Shown: piece by piece, positions 47,601 through 50,754 of the stretch
Numbering within the stretch: position 1 is the stretch's first letter
Layout: every line of letters begins with the position of its first letter
Origin: Melitaea cinxia
Taxonomy: Eukaryota; Arthropoda; Insecta; Lepidoptera; Nymphalidae
Length of the DNA stretch: 64,000 nt
NCBI RefSeq assembly: GCF_905220565.1
Contig: NC_059405.1
Location: 1,674,001-1,738,000, forward strand
Direction of reading: 5' to 3'
Notes under the pieces: model-generated
Seen by the model: the letters and a program-made list of their open reading frames with translations, nothing else
The model's database searches: none
Told to the model about the DNA's origin: nothing
Translations under genes and position numbers: made by a program

Positions 47601-48953
47601 TGCAATTATTTTTATTCTGTAAAAATATTATTTCACGTACCTATTTGTTTTCATTATCTATCGTAAACATTCTATTGACGTACATATCGAGAAACTGACC
47701 ACGATTTTATTGCAAAGCATACACAACTATCTTATTAACATTTATCAAAACAAATATTAACGTAATCGGTTTTATCGTTTGCGTCCTAATATTATATTGA
47801 CTTTAAATTTAATATCAATTGAATTAATTATTATAACTTTGTTCGGGGTTTGCTGAATTTAGAAACAAATTTTGTACCTCAATATTTTTTACGAAGAAGA
47901 TTAGATTAACGAAATAATAATATAAAAAAAAATTAGATTCTCCTTACATATACAACTATACCGTCCACTTTTATAACAGTTCCATAAAGTTGCTAAAACT
48001 GGAGTTACACATTTTACAGTTACCGCATTTTATTTAGTTTTTTTTTTATATACAACTAGGCCGGCAAACAAGCGTACAGCTCACCAGATGATAAGCGATT
48101 ACCGTGGCCTATGGACGTCTTCAATACCAGAAGCATTGCAAGCGCGTTGACCCTACCCTCAATCGACCATAAACTCTGGTCACCTTACTCACCGCACAAA
48201 CACAACATTGCTTGAGAGCATTGTTATTTACCTGTGATCTTCTATAAGGTCGAGTATTTCTCCAGTCAGGCTGCTCCAGATTTCGAGGGATATATCCTGT
48301 GGTGCCTTACCTCAGTCAAAAGTAATAATAAAATTGCCAGAAGTAGTTACCAACAATCGATTACAATTATTGCTAAAACTACAGAAGTCTTTAGCGCCTG
48401 TAGTTTTTTTTTTTTTTTAAATTTGTATGCCCTTCTTAAAACGACAAAATTTTAAAATGTTTCTAAACTGTTTTGTTTAAAATTATTTTAAGTTGCAATT
48501 TTCTATGTTGCCATCACAGATAAGAGATAGTGATTTTTTTTGTATTCCCAATTTTAATATATTTAACGCATTTGTTTTAATTAATCATACAAATATTGAT
48601 AAATAATTAAATGAAGCTTTTAAAAAATAATTATTGTCTCTTTGTTTTCAGTTTACCTAATCATCGGCCTGACCTTCCTCATGTTGACGTTGACTGTTTT
48701 CTACGATATACCGCAATTGAATCTCAGCACTGTATTTTCTTCGATGAAGCTCGACGAAGACCCCGAAAAAATACGGCTCAGTGGCTCTGGTGTGATGGGC
48801 CCCGGGTACGGGATCGGTGGGCTGATGATGAGGGATGACTATCACCACCATGACCAGCGACGTTCAGTTGTCCACATCAGACCACATCTGGATGACAGCC
48901 CCAGCCCTGAGGATACTACACCCGTTCACGCAAGAGACATCCGAGTACATTAG
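5313..48953 (+). CDS. KCNK1-like: TWIK-like two-pore-domain potassium channel, whole gene (spliced)
   Basis: This gene encodes a K2P leak channel for the plasma membrane; two subunits form one pore. Isoform A joins 5313-5412, 7760-7864, 44874-45014, 45934-46143, 46911-47099 and 48652-48953 (348 aa). Isoform B replaces the first two exons with 15013-15370 (399 aa). Every junction is phase 1 with GT-AG borders, and both sums divide by three. In isoform A numbering I see TM1 at about 18-40, the extracellular cap at about 41-100, pore 1 filter TTIGYGH (113-119), TM2 at about 128-150, TM3 at about 186-201, pore 2 filter TTIGLGD (222-228) and TM4 at about 249-268, followed by a short C-terminus. 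From memory of human TWIK-1, Cys66, Asn92 (NVT sequon) and Leu143 match human Cys69, Asn95 and Leu146 with a constant offset of 3. The stretch FFLVIPAAVF before pore 2 is also TWIK-like. Human TWIK-1 has 336 aa. Family assignment is firm; the exact insect orthologue is not determined. Confidence 0.93.
5511..5775 (+). repeat. GTCGGCAAACAAGCG repeat, long copy
   Basis: It runs from ACAACTAGGTCGGCAATAAA to TTTCCTGCTGTGCCCTACTT, the longest stretch of this family. It begins 100 bases downstream of the K2P isoform A first exon. Confidence 0.65.
6141..6335 (+). repeat. GTCGGCAAACAAGCG repeat
   Basis: GGTCGGGAAACAAGCGTACG to AATACTGCTTGAAAACAGTA. Confidence 0.65.
6336..7239. other. K2P intron 1, unannotated stretch
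   Basis: AT-rich, no coding potential, no recognised repeat. Confidence 0.4.
7240..7490 (-). mobile_element. tRNA-derived SINE, type 2
   Basis: On the minus strand the head is GCCCGTTGGCGCAGTTTGTA (A box TGGCGCAGTTTG) and the B box GGGTTCGATTCC. The distal part carries the inverse of ACACACGGTCGTCTGTTCC. Confidence 0.75.
7760..7864 (+). CDS. KCNK1-like: K2P isoform A, second exon (end of TM1 and first cap helix)
   Basis: The exon follows a TTCTGTTTTAG acceptor and ends at GTAAGT, phase 1 to phase 1. It encodes GASVFQALEGP (end of TM1) and the cap helix ending in FLKDHPCVS. Cys66 in HPC sits where human TWIK-1 has Cys69 (HEC), the residue that forms the inter-subunit cap disulphide in the known structure. 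Isoform B lacks this cysteine. Confidence 0.9.
8215..8430 (-). mobile_element. HINE-like element, short internally deleted copy
   Basis: Both ends are present (AATTGTGTTTGCTCGCAAAC and GGAAGTCGGTTAAAAA) but the body is only about 150 bases. It lies just downstream of the K2P isoform A second exon. Confidence 0.65.
8455..8785 (+). repeat. CTAGTGGTCG repeat
   Basis: ACTAGTGGTCGCCTAGTGGT, CGAAATTCGACCATAATTA, a GT-rich middle, TCTGTACTCCTTCTCTATAT and AAAGTTTTTGCTTTACGTAT. No inverted ends were noticed; the class is unknown. Confidence 0.6.
8814..8865 (-). mobile_element. HINE-like element, 5' end fragment
   Basis: CAGTCGAATTGAGAACCTCC and GGAAGTCGGTTAAC only. Confidence 0.55.
8866..9545. other. 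K2P intron, unannotated stretch
   Basis: AT-rich, nothing recognised. The same holds for 9871-10389 and 11393-11954. Confidence 0.4.
9556..9860 (-). mobile_element. Non-LTR 3' unit with ATG-repeat tail, with target duplication
   Basis: It is flanked by CATATTACAT (9546-9555 and 9861-9870). It is inverted relative to the 19.6 kb copy and about 30 bases shorter at its 5' end. The small plus-strand frame over it is not a gene. Confidence 0.75.
10390..10665 (-). repeat. GTCGGCAAACAAGCG repeat, inverted copy
   Basis: AAATATCCTGCTCAAATCTG, CCGACTGGGGAAGTAAAGTA and GCGCTTACCATCAAGTGAGC. Confidence 0.6.
10780..11068 (+). repeat. Interspersed repeat with CTTCTGCCCGC head, first part
   Basis: CTTCTGCCCGCCACTCCGTC, TGATATACAGCCTATAGCCT, CCTCGATAAATGAACTATC and GAGATTAGCGCGTTCAAG are typical of a repeat widespread in Lepidoptera. 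The tail (AGCTGTATAATATTAGTACA) continues at 11363-11392 after the nested non-LTR unit. Confidence 0.6.
11080..11351 (-). mobile_element. Non-LTR 3' unit with target duplication, nested
   Basis: It is flanked by AACAAACTCTT (11069-11079 and 11352-11362), interrupting the repeat at 10780-11068 whose tail resumes at 11363. The tail here is an AC-rich run rather than ATG repeats. Confidence 0.7.
11955..12130 (-). mobile_element. tRNA-derived SINE, type 3
   Basis: On the minus strand: GACGACGTGTTAGCGCAAAGG (A-box-like TTAGCGCAAAGG), then CCCGGGTTCGATCCC (B box), then TTTGTGTTGGCCAAACAGAT. It looks like a real tRNA head but lacks tRNA pairing, so it is not a tRNA gene. Confidence 0.65.
12131..13605. 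other. K2P intron, unannotated stretch with a possible old transposon
   Basis: Between about 12,510 and 12,720 the sequence is less AT-rich (GAGGTCGACCATTAATCACG, TGATCGGGTGAGGCGAACGG). It looks like an old transposon fragment, but no ends were found. The remainder is featureless. Confidence 0.3.
13606..13722 (+). repeat. CTAGCTG-type interspersed repeat, left half
   Basis: CTAGCTGAATCCGCAAACGT to CCTACCCGATATGCACAT. The right half (14234-14312, AAATCGGTCCAGCCGTTTCG) follows the nested HINE-like element. Confidence 0.6.
13723..14233 (-). mobile_element. HINE/Helentron-like element, full length, nested insertion
   Basis: In plus-strand order: AATTGTGTTTGCAGGCAAAC (3' hairpin), CCGACTTTAATTATATCG, body, AT arrays, GAAGTCGGTTTAC. 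It interrupts a CTAGCTG-type repeat whose halves are at 13606-13722 and 14234-14312. The uninterrupted relative at 22195-22376 shows the empty site. Confidence 0.75.
14092..14189. repeat. AT dinucleotide microsatellite (interrupted)
   Basis: About 98 bases of AT repeats, broken once near 14113-14123. It sits near the 5' (GAAGTCGG side) end of a HINE-like element. Confidence 0.9.
14562..14596 (+). promoter_or_regulatory. Predicted core promoter (Inr + DPE) for K2P isoform B
   Basis: An arthropod-type initiator TCAGTC lies at 14562-14567. Taking its A (14564) as +1, the hexamer GGTCAA starts exactly at +28 and fits the DPE core RGWYV. A second overlapping TCAGTT follows at 14566. There is no convincing TATA box. 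The surrounding 60 bases are GC-richer than the flanks (CGATCGCGGCGCGG). The implied 5' UTR is about 450 nt. This is prediction from motif and spacing only. Confidence 0.5.
15013..15370 (+). CDS. KCNK1-like: K2P isoform B, alternative first coding exon
   Basis: The ATG is at 15013 and 119 codons plus one base run to a GTAAGT donor, the same phase as the isoform A exon pair, so it splices to 44874. It encodes a 70-residue cytosolic N-terminus rich in charged residues and serine (QSYGSMSSARSDDD). Next come a second version of TM1 (LLILYITFYFAYLVSGALVF) and a first cap helix (SALETPLENQV to KYPDVV). Aligned to isoform A, the cap cysteine position is Asp (YPD). An AG lies at 14998-14999. If this exon were spliced after the isoform A exons at that AG, the joining codon would be TAA, so inclusion of both would stop translation. 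The exon is therefore best read as an alternative start. Confidence 0.88.
15371..16074. other. Intron after K2P isoform B exon, unannotated stretch
   Basis: T-rich then AT-rich. Nothing recognised. The same holds for 16836-17540. Confidence 0.4.
16075..16195. repeat. Short GC-rich hairpin element, two tandem copies
   Basis: GTGGCGATGCGTCGCCATGG, AGTATCGCTACGCCAACAAT and the following CGCGGCGATGCGTCGCCACG, CCTATATCGCCACGCCAACG are two copies, in inverse orientation to the one at 2.9 kb. Each contains the palindrome GGCGATGCGTCGCC. Confidence 0.65.
16519..16835 (+). mobile_element. tRNA-derived SINE, type 1, full length
   Basis: The head is ACCGCTCTGGTGTAATGGGG (A box TGGTGTAATGG) and the B box is AGTTCGATTCC. 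The body contains GAGAGCACGTTAAGCCGTC and the tail ends CCCAGCAGTGGGATGTTACA. This is the cleanest copy and reads 5' to 3' on the plus strand. Confidence 0.8.
17541..18287. mobile_element. Foldback element: 181 bp inverted repeats around a 384 bp core
   Basis: The left arm 17541-17721 and right arm 18106-18287 are reverse complements with only a few differences (for example GTTAAAAATACA against GTTAAACATACA). Each includes an ACGTGCCCCACGG block near the core. The core 17722-18105 is non-coding and less AT-rich. Such an arrangement can fold into a long hairpin. Target duplications were not identified. Confidence 0.8.
18355..18945. repeat. Minisatellite of five 117-118 bp units beside the foldback element
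   Basis: The landmark ATTTGATACCCAT recurs with its TTTG at 18407, 18524, 18641, 18759 and 18877, giving periods of 117, 117, 118 and 118. Each unit also carries GGGATTGATAAAACC, CGCCATTTTGTAG and a GCGGCCGCCATCTTG-like block. Units 3-5 are more alike than units 1-2. Confidence 0.85.
18946..19125. repeat. Probable tail of the foldback/minisatellite element
   Basis: After the minisatellite the sequence continues with TTTCAGATTAATCGGTTGAC and GGAAGAGGGTGAAATTTG and ends near AAGTAAAACCGTTT. That echoes AAACGGTTTTAT of the foldback arms, suggesting the whole block 17541-19125 is one element. Confidence 0.4.
19612..19951 (+). mobile_element. Non-LTR 3' unit with ATG-repeat tail, with target duplication
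   Basis: It is flanked by AAAACATTCT on both sides (19602-19611 and 19952-19961). It starts GTGTGATTACGGCATCAAAG, contains GTGTCGTAAGAGGCGACTAA and GGCGTGAACTTGTGGAGGCC, and ends in an ATG repeat, as in RTE-like elements. No coding frame is present in 340 bases. Confidence 0.75.
19952..20504. other. K2P intron, unannotated stretch
   Basis: AT-rich with TTTATTTATTTA runs. Nothing else seen. The same holds for 19126-19601. Confidence 0.4.
20505..20695 (-). repeat. CTAGCTG-type repeat (GACAGACTTCGTT subfamily)
   Basis: GCGCATAACTCGAGAATGGC, GGCCAACGGAAAATTTTAAT and AACGAAGTCTGTCCGGGCAG with CTAG at the end. Confidence 0.6.
21044..21210 (+). repeat. Interspersed repeat related to the 10.8 kb element
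   Basis: ACTAGCTTTGCTCGCAATTT, CTTCCGCGTGCAATT and GCCGTTTCAGAGATTAGCCG with ACAAACGGATAGGCAGACAT. Confidence 0.5.
21238..21545 (-). mobile_element. HINE-like element, degraded copy
   Basis: AAATCGGTACACCCAGTG, ACAACGTAAGTTGACGAAAA and CAGTCGAATTGAGAACCTTC are present. The subterminal repeats are eroded. Confidence 0.5.
21643..21975 (+). repeat. CTAGCTG-type repeat, two tandem copies
   Basis: CTAGCTGCCCGGACAGACTT occurs at about 21647 and again at about 21824. Each is followed by AAATTAGCCGAATCGGTCGA and TCTCGAGTTATGTGCTTAGC. The two copies are close to identical. Confidence 0.7.
22195..22376 (-). repeat. CTAGCTG-type interspersed repeat, uninterrupted copy
   Basis: It is the inverse of the 13.6 kb repeat: GAAACGGCTGAACCTATTTT, GTGTGCGAATCGGGTATATC, AACAACGTTTGCGGGGTCAGCTAG (read in two parts). 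It provides the empty site for the nested insertion. Confidence 0.6.
22377..22920. other. K2P intron, unannotated stretch
   Basis: A short GT-rich run (about 22533-22560) and otherwise featureless AT-rich DNA. The same applies to 23126-23564 and 23621-24084. Confidence 0.4.
22921..23125. mobile_element. Candidate 205 bp MITE with short terminal inverted repeats
   Basis: The left end AGAAGTGAAACTTCC (about 22924) is matched at the right by GAAAGTTTCACTTCT (about 23110). Between them lies a CG-containing stretch with AATGGCGCTT twice (about 23049 and 23079). Confidence 0.4.
23565..23620. repeat. Perfect 26 bp inverted repeat with a 4-base loop
   Basis: The arm 23565-23590 and its exact reverse complement 23595-23620 flank a TTTT loop. 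No mismatch is seen. The sequence is AT-rich (core AGCAATGATCT). Confidence 0.85.
24085..24520 (+). mobile_element. HINE/Helentron-like non-autonomous element, full length
   Basis: Read on the plus strand it has TTAACCGACTTCAAAAAAAG (5' subterminal repeat), GGAGGAGGTTACTCAATTCG, an AT array, and a body ending AATTGAAGTCGGTTTTTC (the same subterminal repeat inverted). A short hairpin TTTGCCTGCAAA follows close to the end. Subterminal inverted repeats, a 5' microsatellite and a 3' hairpin are the hallmarks of Helentron-associated elements (DINE-1 type). Confidence 0.7.
24521..25089. other. K2P intron, unannotated stretch
   Basis: Nothing recognised apart from AT-rich runs. Confidence 0.4.
25090..25190 (-). 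mobile_element. SINE type 2, 3' fragment
   Basis: CACACACGGTTGTCTGTTCC through ACAGGTAACAGCCGCCTG is the distal part of type 2. The tRNA-like head is absent and a T run follows. Confidence 0.6.
25468..25550 (-). mobile_element. Non-LTR 3' unit, terminal fragment
   Basis: TACAGCCTATACAGTCCACT, TGGACATAGGCCTCCACAAG and AATAACGTGAACTCATGTGT: only the last 80 bases remain. Confidence 0.6.
25551..27174. other. K2P intron, unannotated stretch
   Basis: 1.6 kb without recognised repeats or exons. This is one of the longest unoccupied parts of the big intron and thus a place to look for intronic enhancers. Confidence 0.35.
27175..27290 (-). repeat. Interspersed repeat fragment
   Basis: GTCTGTTTGTCTGTTTATTC, AAACGGCTGGACCGATTTC and TTTCACTGGCAGATAGCTGG match, inverted, the body of the 21.1 kb repeat. 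Confidence 0.5.
27291..29295. other. K2P intron, unannotated stretch
   Basis: No exon and only a possible repeat scrap at 27630-27725, shared with 36850-36925 (ATTAAAATACG-type ending). A less AT-rich block at about 28640-28735 (CACACCCCCACTGCACTCAT) is followed by inverted GATA-type motifs, GTTATCAGTG and CAGTGATAAC. Confidence 0.35.
29296..29333. repeat. Perfect 17 bp inverted repeat with a 4-base loop
   Basis: AATACATACAATATTAA, loop TATT, then the exact reverse complement. It lies in otherwise featureless intron DNA. Confidence 0.75.
29700..29945 (-). mobile_element. tRNA-derived SINE, type 2
   Basis: It has the same organisation as the 7.2 kb copy: CACACACGGTCGTCTGTTCC at the distal side, then GCGGGAATCGAACCCGCAAC (inverse B box) and CAAACTGCGCCAACGGGC (inverse head). 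Confidence 0.75.
29950..30165 (-). mobile_element. HINE-like element, degraded copy
   Basis: GTCAATTAAATACGCATTAT, AAATCGGTACACCGAGTAAA and GTCGAATTTTAAACCTCCTC identify it. It directly follows a SINE type 2. Confidence 0.5.
30483..30530. repeat. AT dinucleotide microsatellite
   Basis: About 24 AT units. Confidence 0.9.
30639..31235 (-). mobile_element. HINE/Helentron-like element with an internally duplicated body
   Basis: It begins AATTGTGTTTGCAGGCAAGC and ends GGAAGTCGGTTAAAAA. The body block TACAACGTAGGT(A/C)GA(T/C)GAAAA occurs twice (about 30696 and 30993), each followed by related sequence, so two subfamilies or two partial copies are fused. Confidence 0.65.
31371..31520 (-). mobile_element. 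HINE-like element, body fragment
   Basis: TACGCATTATTAGATATACC, GGGACCACATGATAGACACC and CCACCCAGTAAAAAGTTG match the family body. Confidence 0.5.
31521..32348. other. K2P intron, unannotated stretch
   Basis: AT-rich, with GTGCGTACATTGCGAACATA near 31725. No family was recognised. Confidence 0.35.
32349..32590 (+). repeat. GTCGGCAAACAAGCG repeat
   Basis: CAACACCAGAAGCACCGCAA, GCGTTGCCGACCCTACTCCC and CAGTCGGGCCGCTCCAGATT. Confidence 0.6.
32788..33036 (-). repeat. CTAGCTGACCCGG-type repeat
   Basis: GTTGCTAAGCGTAAAACTCG, GAACGGTTGGACCGATTTCG and GATACGAAGTTCGCCGGGTC with AGCTAG. Confidence 0.6.
33560..33785 (-). mobile_element. tRNA-derived SINE, type 3-like
   Basis: On the minus strand: GTAGGTGTTAGCGCAACTG, then GCGCTGGCGGTTGCGGGTTC and a B box with one change (GGTTCGGTCAC), then ACATTGATATTGGTCATACA. 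Confidence 0.6.
33829..34075 (+). repeat. CTAGTGGTCG repeat
   Basis: ACTAGTGGTCACACAGTGGT, CGAAATTTGACCATAATTAC, a GTGT/GCGC run and AAAGTTTTTGCTTCACGTAT. Confidence 0.6.
34076..35419. other. K2P intron, unannotated stretch
   Basis: No exon or clear repeat. CACCCAAACTTAGGCAGGAA at about 35315 may be a SINE type 2 scrap. Confidence 0.35.
35420..35480 (+). mobile_element. HINE-like element, 5' end fragment
   Basis: TTAACCGACTTAAAAAAGGA, GGAGGTTACTCAATTCGACC and a short AT run, then unrelated sequence. Confidence 0.55.
36060..36345 (+). repeat. GTCGGCAAACAAGCG repeat, diverged copy with a short internal duplication
   Basis: GTAAACAAGCGTCCGCTC and CACAAGCGCGTTGCCACTC. The block GGAACAAAAACAATTTGAGA occurs twice in succession (about 36208 and 36242). 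Confidence 0.55.
36346..37286. other. K2P intron, unannotated stretch
   Basis: A locally GC-richer piece lies at about 36700-36910 (GGCCAAAAGGGCCATGGCCC). It is a probable repeat scrap of unknown family. The neighbouring stretch 35481-36059 is also unassigned. Confidence 0.35.
37287..37722 (+). mobile_element. HINE/Helentron-like element, full length
   Basis: It begins TTAACCGACTTCAAAAAAAG, and ends with AATTGAAGTCGATTTTTC, TTTGCCTGCAAACACAATT. It is near-identical over its length to the 24.1 kb copy, including GGTACCATGATAAGGAAAC and CTTTTTACTGGGTGTACCG. Confidence 0.7.
37980..38240 (+). mobile_element. tRNA-derived SINE with an expanded AT array
   Basis: The head GGCCTTGGCGCATCGGTCAC (A box) and GGTCGCGGGTTCAATCC (B box) precede ACATTTATATTGGCC, a 62-base AT array (38077-38138), then GGTCTAGGCGTTTGTGCT and CCTACTGTGGGGCCGTTAAG. 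Confidence 0.7.
38077..38138. repeat. AT dinucleotide microsatellite
   Basis: About 31 uninterrupted AT units inside a SINE. The unusual Tyr-Ile repeat frames here are artefacts of this array. Confidence 0.9.
38241..38998. other. K2P intron, unannotated stretch
   Basis: AT-rich, nothing recognised. Confidence 0.4.
38999..39200 (+). repeat. CTAGCTGACCCGG-type repeat
   Basis: TACTAGCTGACCCGGCGAAC, CCGTAAGAACCATCCTCGTA and AATCGGTCCAACCGTTCTCG. It is the inverse of the 32.8 kb copy. Confidence 0.65.
39460..39680 (+). mobile_element. HINE-like element, old copy
   Basis: AACTTTTTACTGGGTGTAAA and TTTAATTTAATCGAGATCCG are recognisable. The ends are diverged. Confidence 0.4.
39675..39990 (-). mobile_element. 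tRNA-derived SINE, type 1 body with a different tRNA-like head
   Basis: The tail TGTAATATCCCACTACTGGG (39682 on, inverted) and body are as in type 1. The head reads on the minus strand TTGCGCTGGCGGTAGCGGG followed by a GGTTCGATCCC B box, closer to the head of the 33.6 kb SINE. Confidence 0.7.
39991..41095. other. K2P intron, unannotated stretch
   Basis: AT-rich, nothing recognised. A short inverted pair around 40014-40072 (TTTCGTAATT and AATTACGAAA) can form a loose hairpin. The stretch 41681-42320 before the half-LINE is likewise featureless. Confidence 0.35.
41096..41335 (+). repeat. CTAGCTAG-type repeat, diverged copy
   Basis: TACTAGCTAGGCCGAAATAT, AACCTTCTAGAAAGTTTTG and TGTTCTAGAGTTTTGCTC follow the same plan with low similarity. 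Confidence 0.4.
41450..41680 (-). mobile_element. HINE-like element, degraded copy
   Basis: ATACAACGTAGATCGACAAC, GACCACCTTTCGATTAAAAT and TCAGAACCTCCTCCTTTTTA are present. Confidence 0.5.
42784..43596 (+). CDS. LINE ORF1-like nucleic-acid-binding protein of the half-LINE
   Basis: This is an intact 270-residue frame. Residues 1-70 form a heptad-rich coiled coil (METKAEMLAMKED-like, LETKQNLLETKLQQQNTAI). Residues 73-150 look like an RRM (RKNLILFGVEE as the first strand, VRRLGKKKDSIRPIKITF later). The segment YYFKEDYPLDILTKRKELQ through AYIRYDKLIVV resembles the C-terminal domain of L1-type ORF1 proteins. The remainder is a Lys/Asn/Gln-rich tail. Members bind the element RNA as trimers or multimers to form the RNP. 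No endonuclease or reverse transcriptase frame follows, so mobility would need another element's enzyme. Confidence 0.8.
   Translation: MEEIKMMLINMQQENRETKAEMLAMKEDITTTIINNLNEKFTYLETKQNLLETKLQQQNTAIKNFDRYLRRKNLILFGVEEQEKSYHDLEKTVIELINTYFNFQYDICSIEDVRRLGKKKDSIRPIKITFTTMGLKINILRNKKLLKNTPYYFKEDYPLDILTKRKELQVQLKKEQQLGHKAYIRYDKLIVVKNKDQQTLHRQSNKRYLSESPELIHMENKLQNQNKKEPNKKNKVSSIKDFIIREQNKVYNCVINSQDQPENDIQINKQ
44571..44610 (+). repeat. ATTTT-repeat 3' tail of the half-LINE
   Basis: Tandem ATTTT/TATTTT units directly abut the right target duplication. Such a simple-repeat tail, instead of poly(A), is usual for several non-LTR clades. Confidence 0.75.
44874..45014 (+). CDS. KCNK1-like: K2P common exon: second cap helix and pore helix 1
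   Basis: The exon is bounded by TTATTACAG and GTGAGT, with 47 codons in phase 1. It encodes DDLETLLEEVVRAGN (cap helix 2), the sequon NVT at residues 92-94, and the pore helix through TTI of the first filter. Its acceptor is only about 250 bases downstream of the ORF1-only retroelement insertion. Confidence 0.93.
45015..45933 (+). other. K2P intron between pore-1 exons
   Basis: A 919 bp GT-AG intron that splits the first selectivity filter codon (Gly116). No repeats recognised. Confidence 0.6.
45934..46143 (+). CDS. KCNK1-like: K2P common exon: filter 1 and TM2
   Basis: The exon is bounded by CATATCCAG and GTACGA, with 70 codons in phase 1. It completes GYGHVTPLS of filter 1, then TM2 (LFCMVYALLGIPMTLVLL) with the GIP hinge and Leu143, and the cytosolic loop to TM3 (VERLLLPATALLRSLN). 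The open frame runs into the intron on the 3' side for a few codons, which is read-through. Confidence 0.93.
46213..46330 (-). mobile_element. SINE type 1 tail fragment
   Basis: GCCTGTAATATCCCACTGCT to CCACGCTGCTCCAATGCGGG is the inverted 3' half of type 1. It is inserted in a fragment of the CTAGCTG-type repeat within the K2P intron. Confidence 0.65.
46778..46862 (-). mobile_element. SINE type 1 tail fragment
   Basis: TGTAACATCCCACAGCTGGG to CCACCACGCTGCTTCACTTC is another inverted 3' half. It ends only about 50 bases upstream of the K2P exon at 46911. Confidence 0.6.
46911..47099 (+). CDS. KCNK1-like: K2P common exon: TM3 and pore 2
   Basis: The exon is bounded by CTTATTTCAG and GTGAGT, with 63 codons in phase 1. 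It encodes TM3 (VTILVIFFLVIPAAVF), SLEPEWDYLDSFYYCF, filter 2 TTIGLGD and the loop YIPGDSPYQPYRPLYKV. This is the segment most like human TWIK-1 (LDSFYYCFISLTTIGLGDY). Confidence 0.95.
47100..48651 (+). other. Last K2P intron
   Basis: A 1.55 kb GT-AG intron between pore 2 and TM4. It holds one repeat copy at 48036-48320 and is otherwise AT-rich. Confidence 0.6.
48036..48320 (+). repeat. GTCGGCAAACAAGCG repeat in the last K2P intron
   Basis: AGGCCGGCAAACAAGCGTAC, CACCTTACTCACCGCACAAA and CAGTCAGGCTGCTCCAGATT. Confidence 0.6.
48652..48953 (+). CDS. KCNK1-like: K2P last coding exon: TM4 and C-terminus
   Basis: After a GTTTTCAG acceptor the exon encodes TM4 (FYLIIGLTFLMLTLTVF), then about 80 cytosolic residues and a TAG stop at 48951. 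The tail carries a Gly/Met patch, a DDYHHHDQRR cluster and a Ser-Pro stretch (DSPSPEDTTP). I see no equivalent of the Lys-rich segment that follows TM4 in human TWIK-1, so C-terminal regulation probably differs. Confidence 0.92.
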
Positions 48954-49122
48954 GAATCTTTTAAAAATATGACCGGGTTTAAAATACCCCAATAACCGTT
49001 ATGATTACCACGTTTTAACAGAGTGACACACACATAAGGTTTTATTGAATGAAATATAAATGTACTGTAGCATTTGAATATATAATTTAGTTGCATTAGA
49101 AATTATTGTATTATCTGTGTCT

Positions 49123-49144
49123 AATAAAATTAATGTATAATAAA
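49123..49144 (+). terminator. Candidate proximal poly(A) signals of the K2P gene
   Basis: Two AATAAA hexamers lie at 49123-49128 and 49139-49144, about 170 bases after the stop codon at 48951, in AT-rich DNA. Confidence 0.5.
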
Positions 49145-50739
49145 ATAATGTAGTCTTGACAGTTGTAATGATATGCTTGTTTGAATTTATGGTAATTGTA
49201 TGGAGGTGGATAGGAGTTTTTAGTTTTAACTATTAAACAGCGAACTTTGCTTTTTATCTACATTTATTTCTCACTATTATAATTTTTACTATGGATGAAG
49301 GAAAAATAATTCCAAATATAATTATTTCATATTTTTAATAAAAATAGCAAAAAAATCTCTTAATACTAAAATTCGCTATTTTAGCAACCGTCCTTACATT
49401 TTTTAACGATTTCTTGTGTTTTTGTATCGAACTGTAAAAGTATATTTTATTTTGAATAAATCGAACTTAGTTCGTTAAAAAGACTGAGGAGGTTTTTTAA
49501 ATTTTCTCACTTTTCTATTTCGAAATGTAGTTTCTATAAATTAGGTGTCGAAACGAGATATTTCGTAAACGATAACTGACTGAAGAACAAATAGTCTATC
49601 CTGTATACAACTTCAAAAATATTCAAATCAGCGGCATATCAACACTATCTTTAGAATATAATATACAAACTTTTTATATAATGCAGTTTCTTTACTTTTA
49701 ACGATTTCTGTAACAAATTATAAAATCAGAGAGAAGTCTATCACAACGTATTTTTGACGAACATATTTACTATATATTCAGTCTTTATGTAAATTATAGT
49801 ATATCATACATTATAATAGAAAATTAATAGATATAAACCATCAAATATTAATAACTATATTCTTATTTTTTTTTTTAATTTTCTCATAATAAGGTTATAA
49901 TTTGAACTTTGGCTGTGAAAATGCTAAAACTTTTTTTTCTCATTTTATTAAACACTTGTTTTAATTGTAATCGATGACAATATACTAAAAGCTTTTACCG
50001 AGATGAAATAGAGTTTATATAATTTATTTTACTAAAAATACTATATATGTACTCAAAAGTCTAACTACTTGTTAAGATATTATAAATTTTAGCTCAATCT
50101 AAATAGTTTTTAATTTAGATAAAGATATCGACCACTTGCACCGCTAAATAATGTAGCAGAAGTGATTCCTACAATCGCATTTGTGTGTAGTAAGCTTAAT
50201 GGGAAATTAAATTTGGAAATAAATTAATAGTACAGGTTTGTCCCTAACAATTTTTTTAATTTAACTTTTTGATAATTCTATATTTTTAATTATTTTTTGT
50301 ATAAAATACTAAAAATATTTTTTCTAAGCTACATCATTACGTTTAATATTTTTAAAAATTAACAAAATTATTAATTTCGTTTGCATATCGCTTCTGACCT
50401 CGATAGAGATAAAAATTATAAAGATTAACAATGTTCGCGATAGTATTTAGCAATAATTTACAGGGAATAGTCCACCATGAAAAAAAAAATGCATTTAAAA
50501 TATATACACACAAATATCTAATAAATAAATATAGATATATTTAGCTGAATGTGTTGATTTTAATAGTTGATAGACAAACTCTAATAAGTTTCAAAATATT
50601 TATTTATAGATAAAAGTATATGTATACTAATTATAATATAGAGTACACAATAGATAGTATACAGATGATTATAGATAAAATAGAGCCCCTTCAGTCTGTA
50701 AGTGTCATGTAACGATATTGTATTTGATGCAAAATTTGA

Positions 50740-50754
50740 AATAAATCAAATAAA
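50740..50754 (+). terminator. Candidate distal poly(A) signals of the K2P gene
   Basis: Two AATAAA hexamers (50740-50745 and 50749-50754) are followed by a T/G-rich stretch (TTGTATTCTTCTTTT), as expected downstream of a cleavage site. Using it would give a 1.8 kb 3' UTR. The choice between proximal and distal sites cannot be made from sequence. Confidence 0.35.
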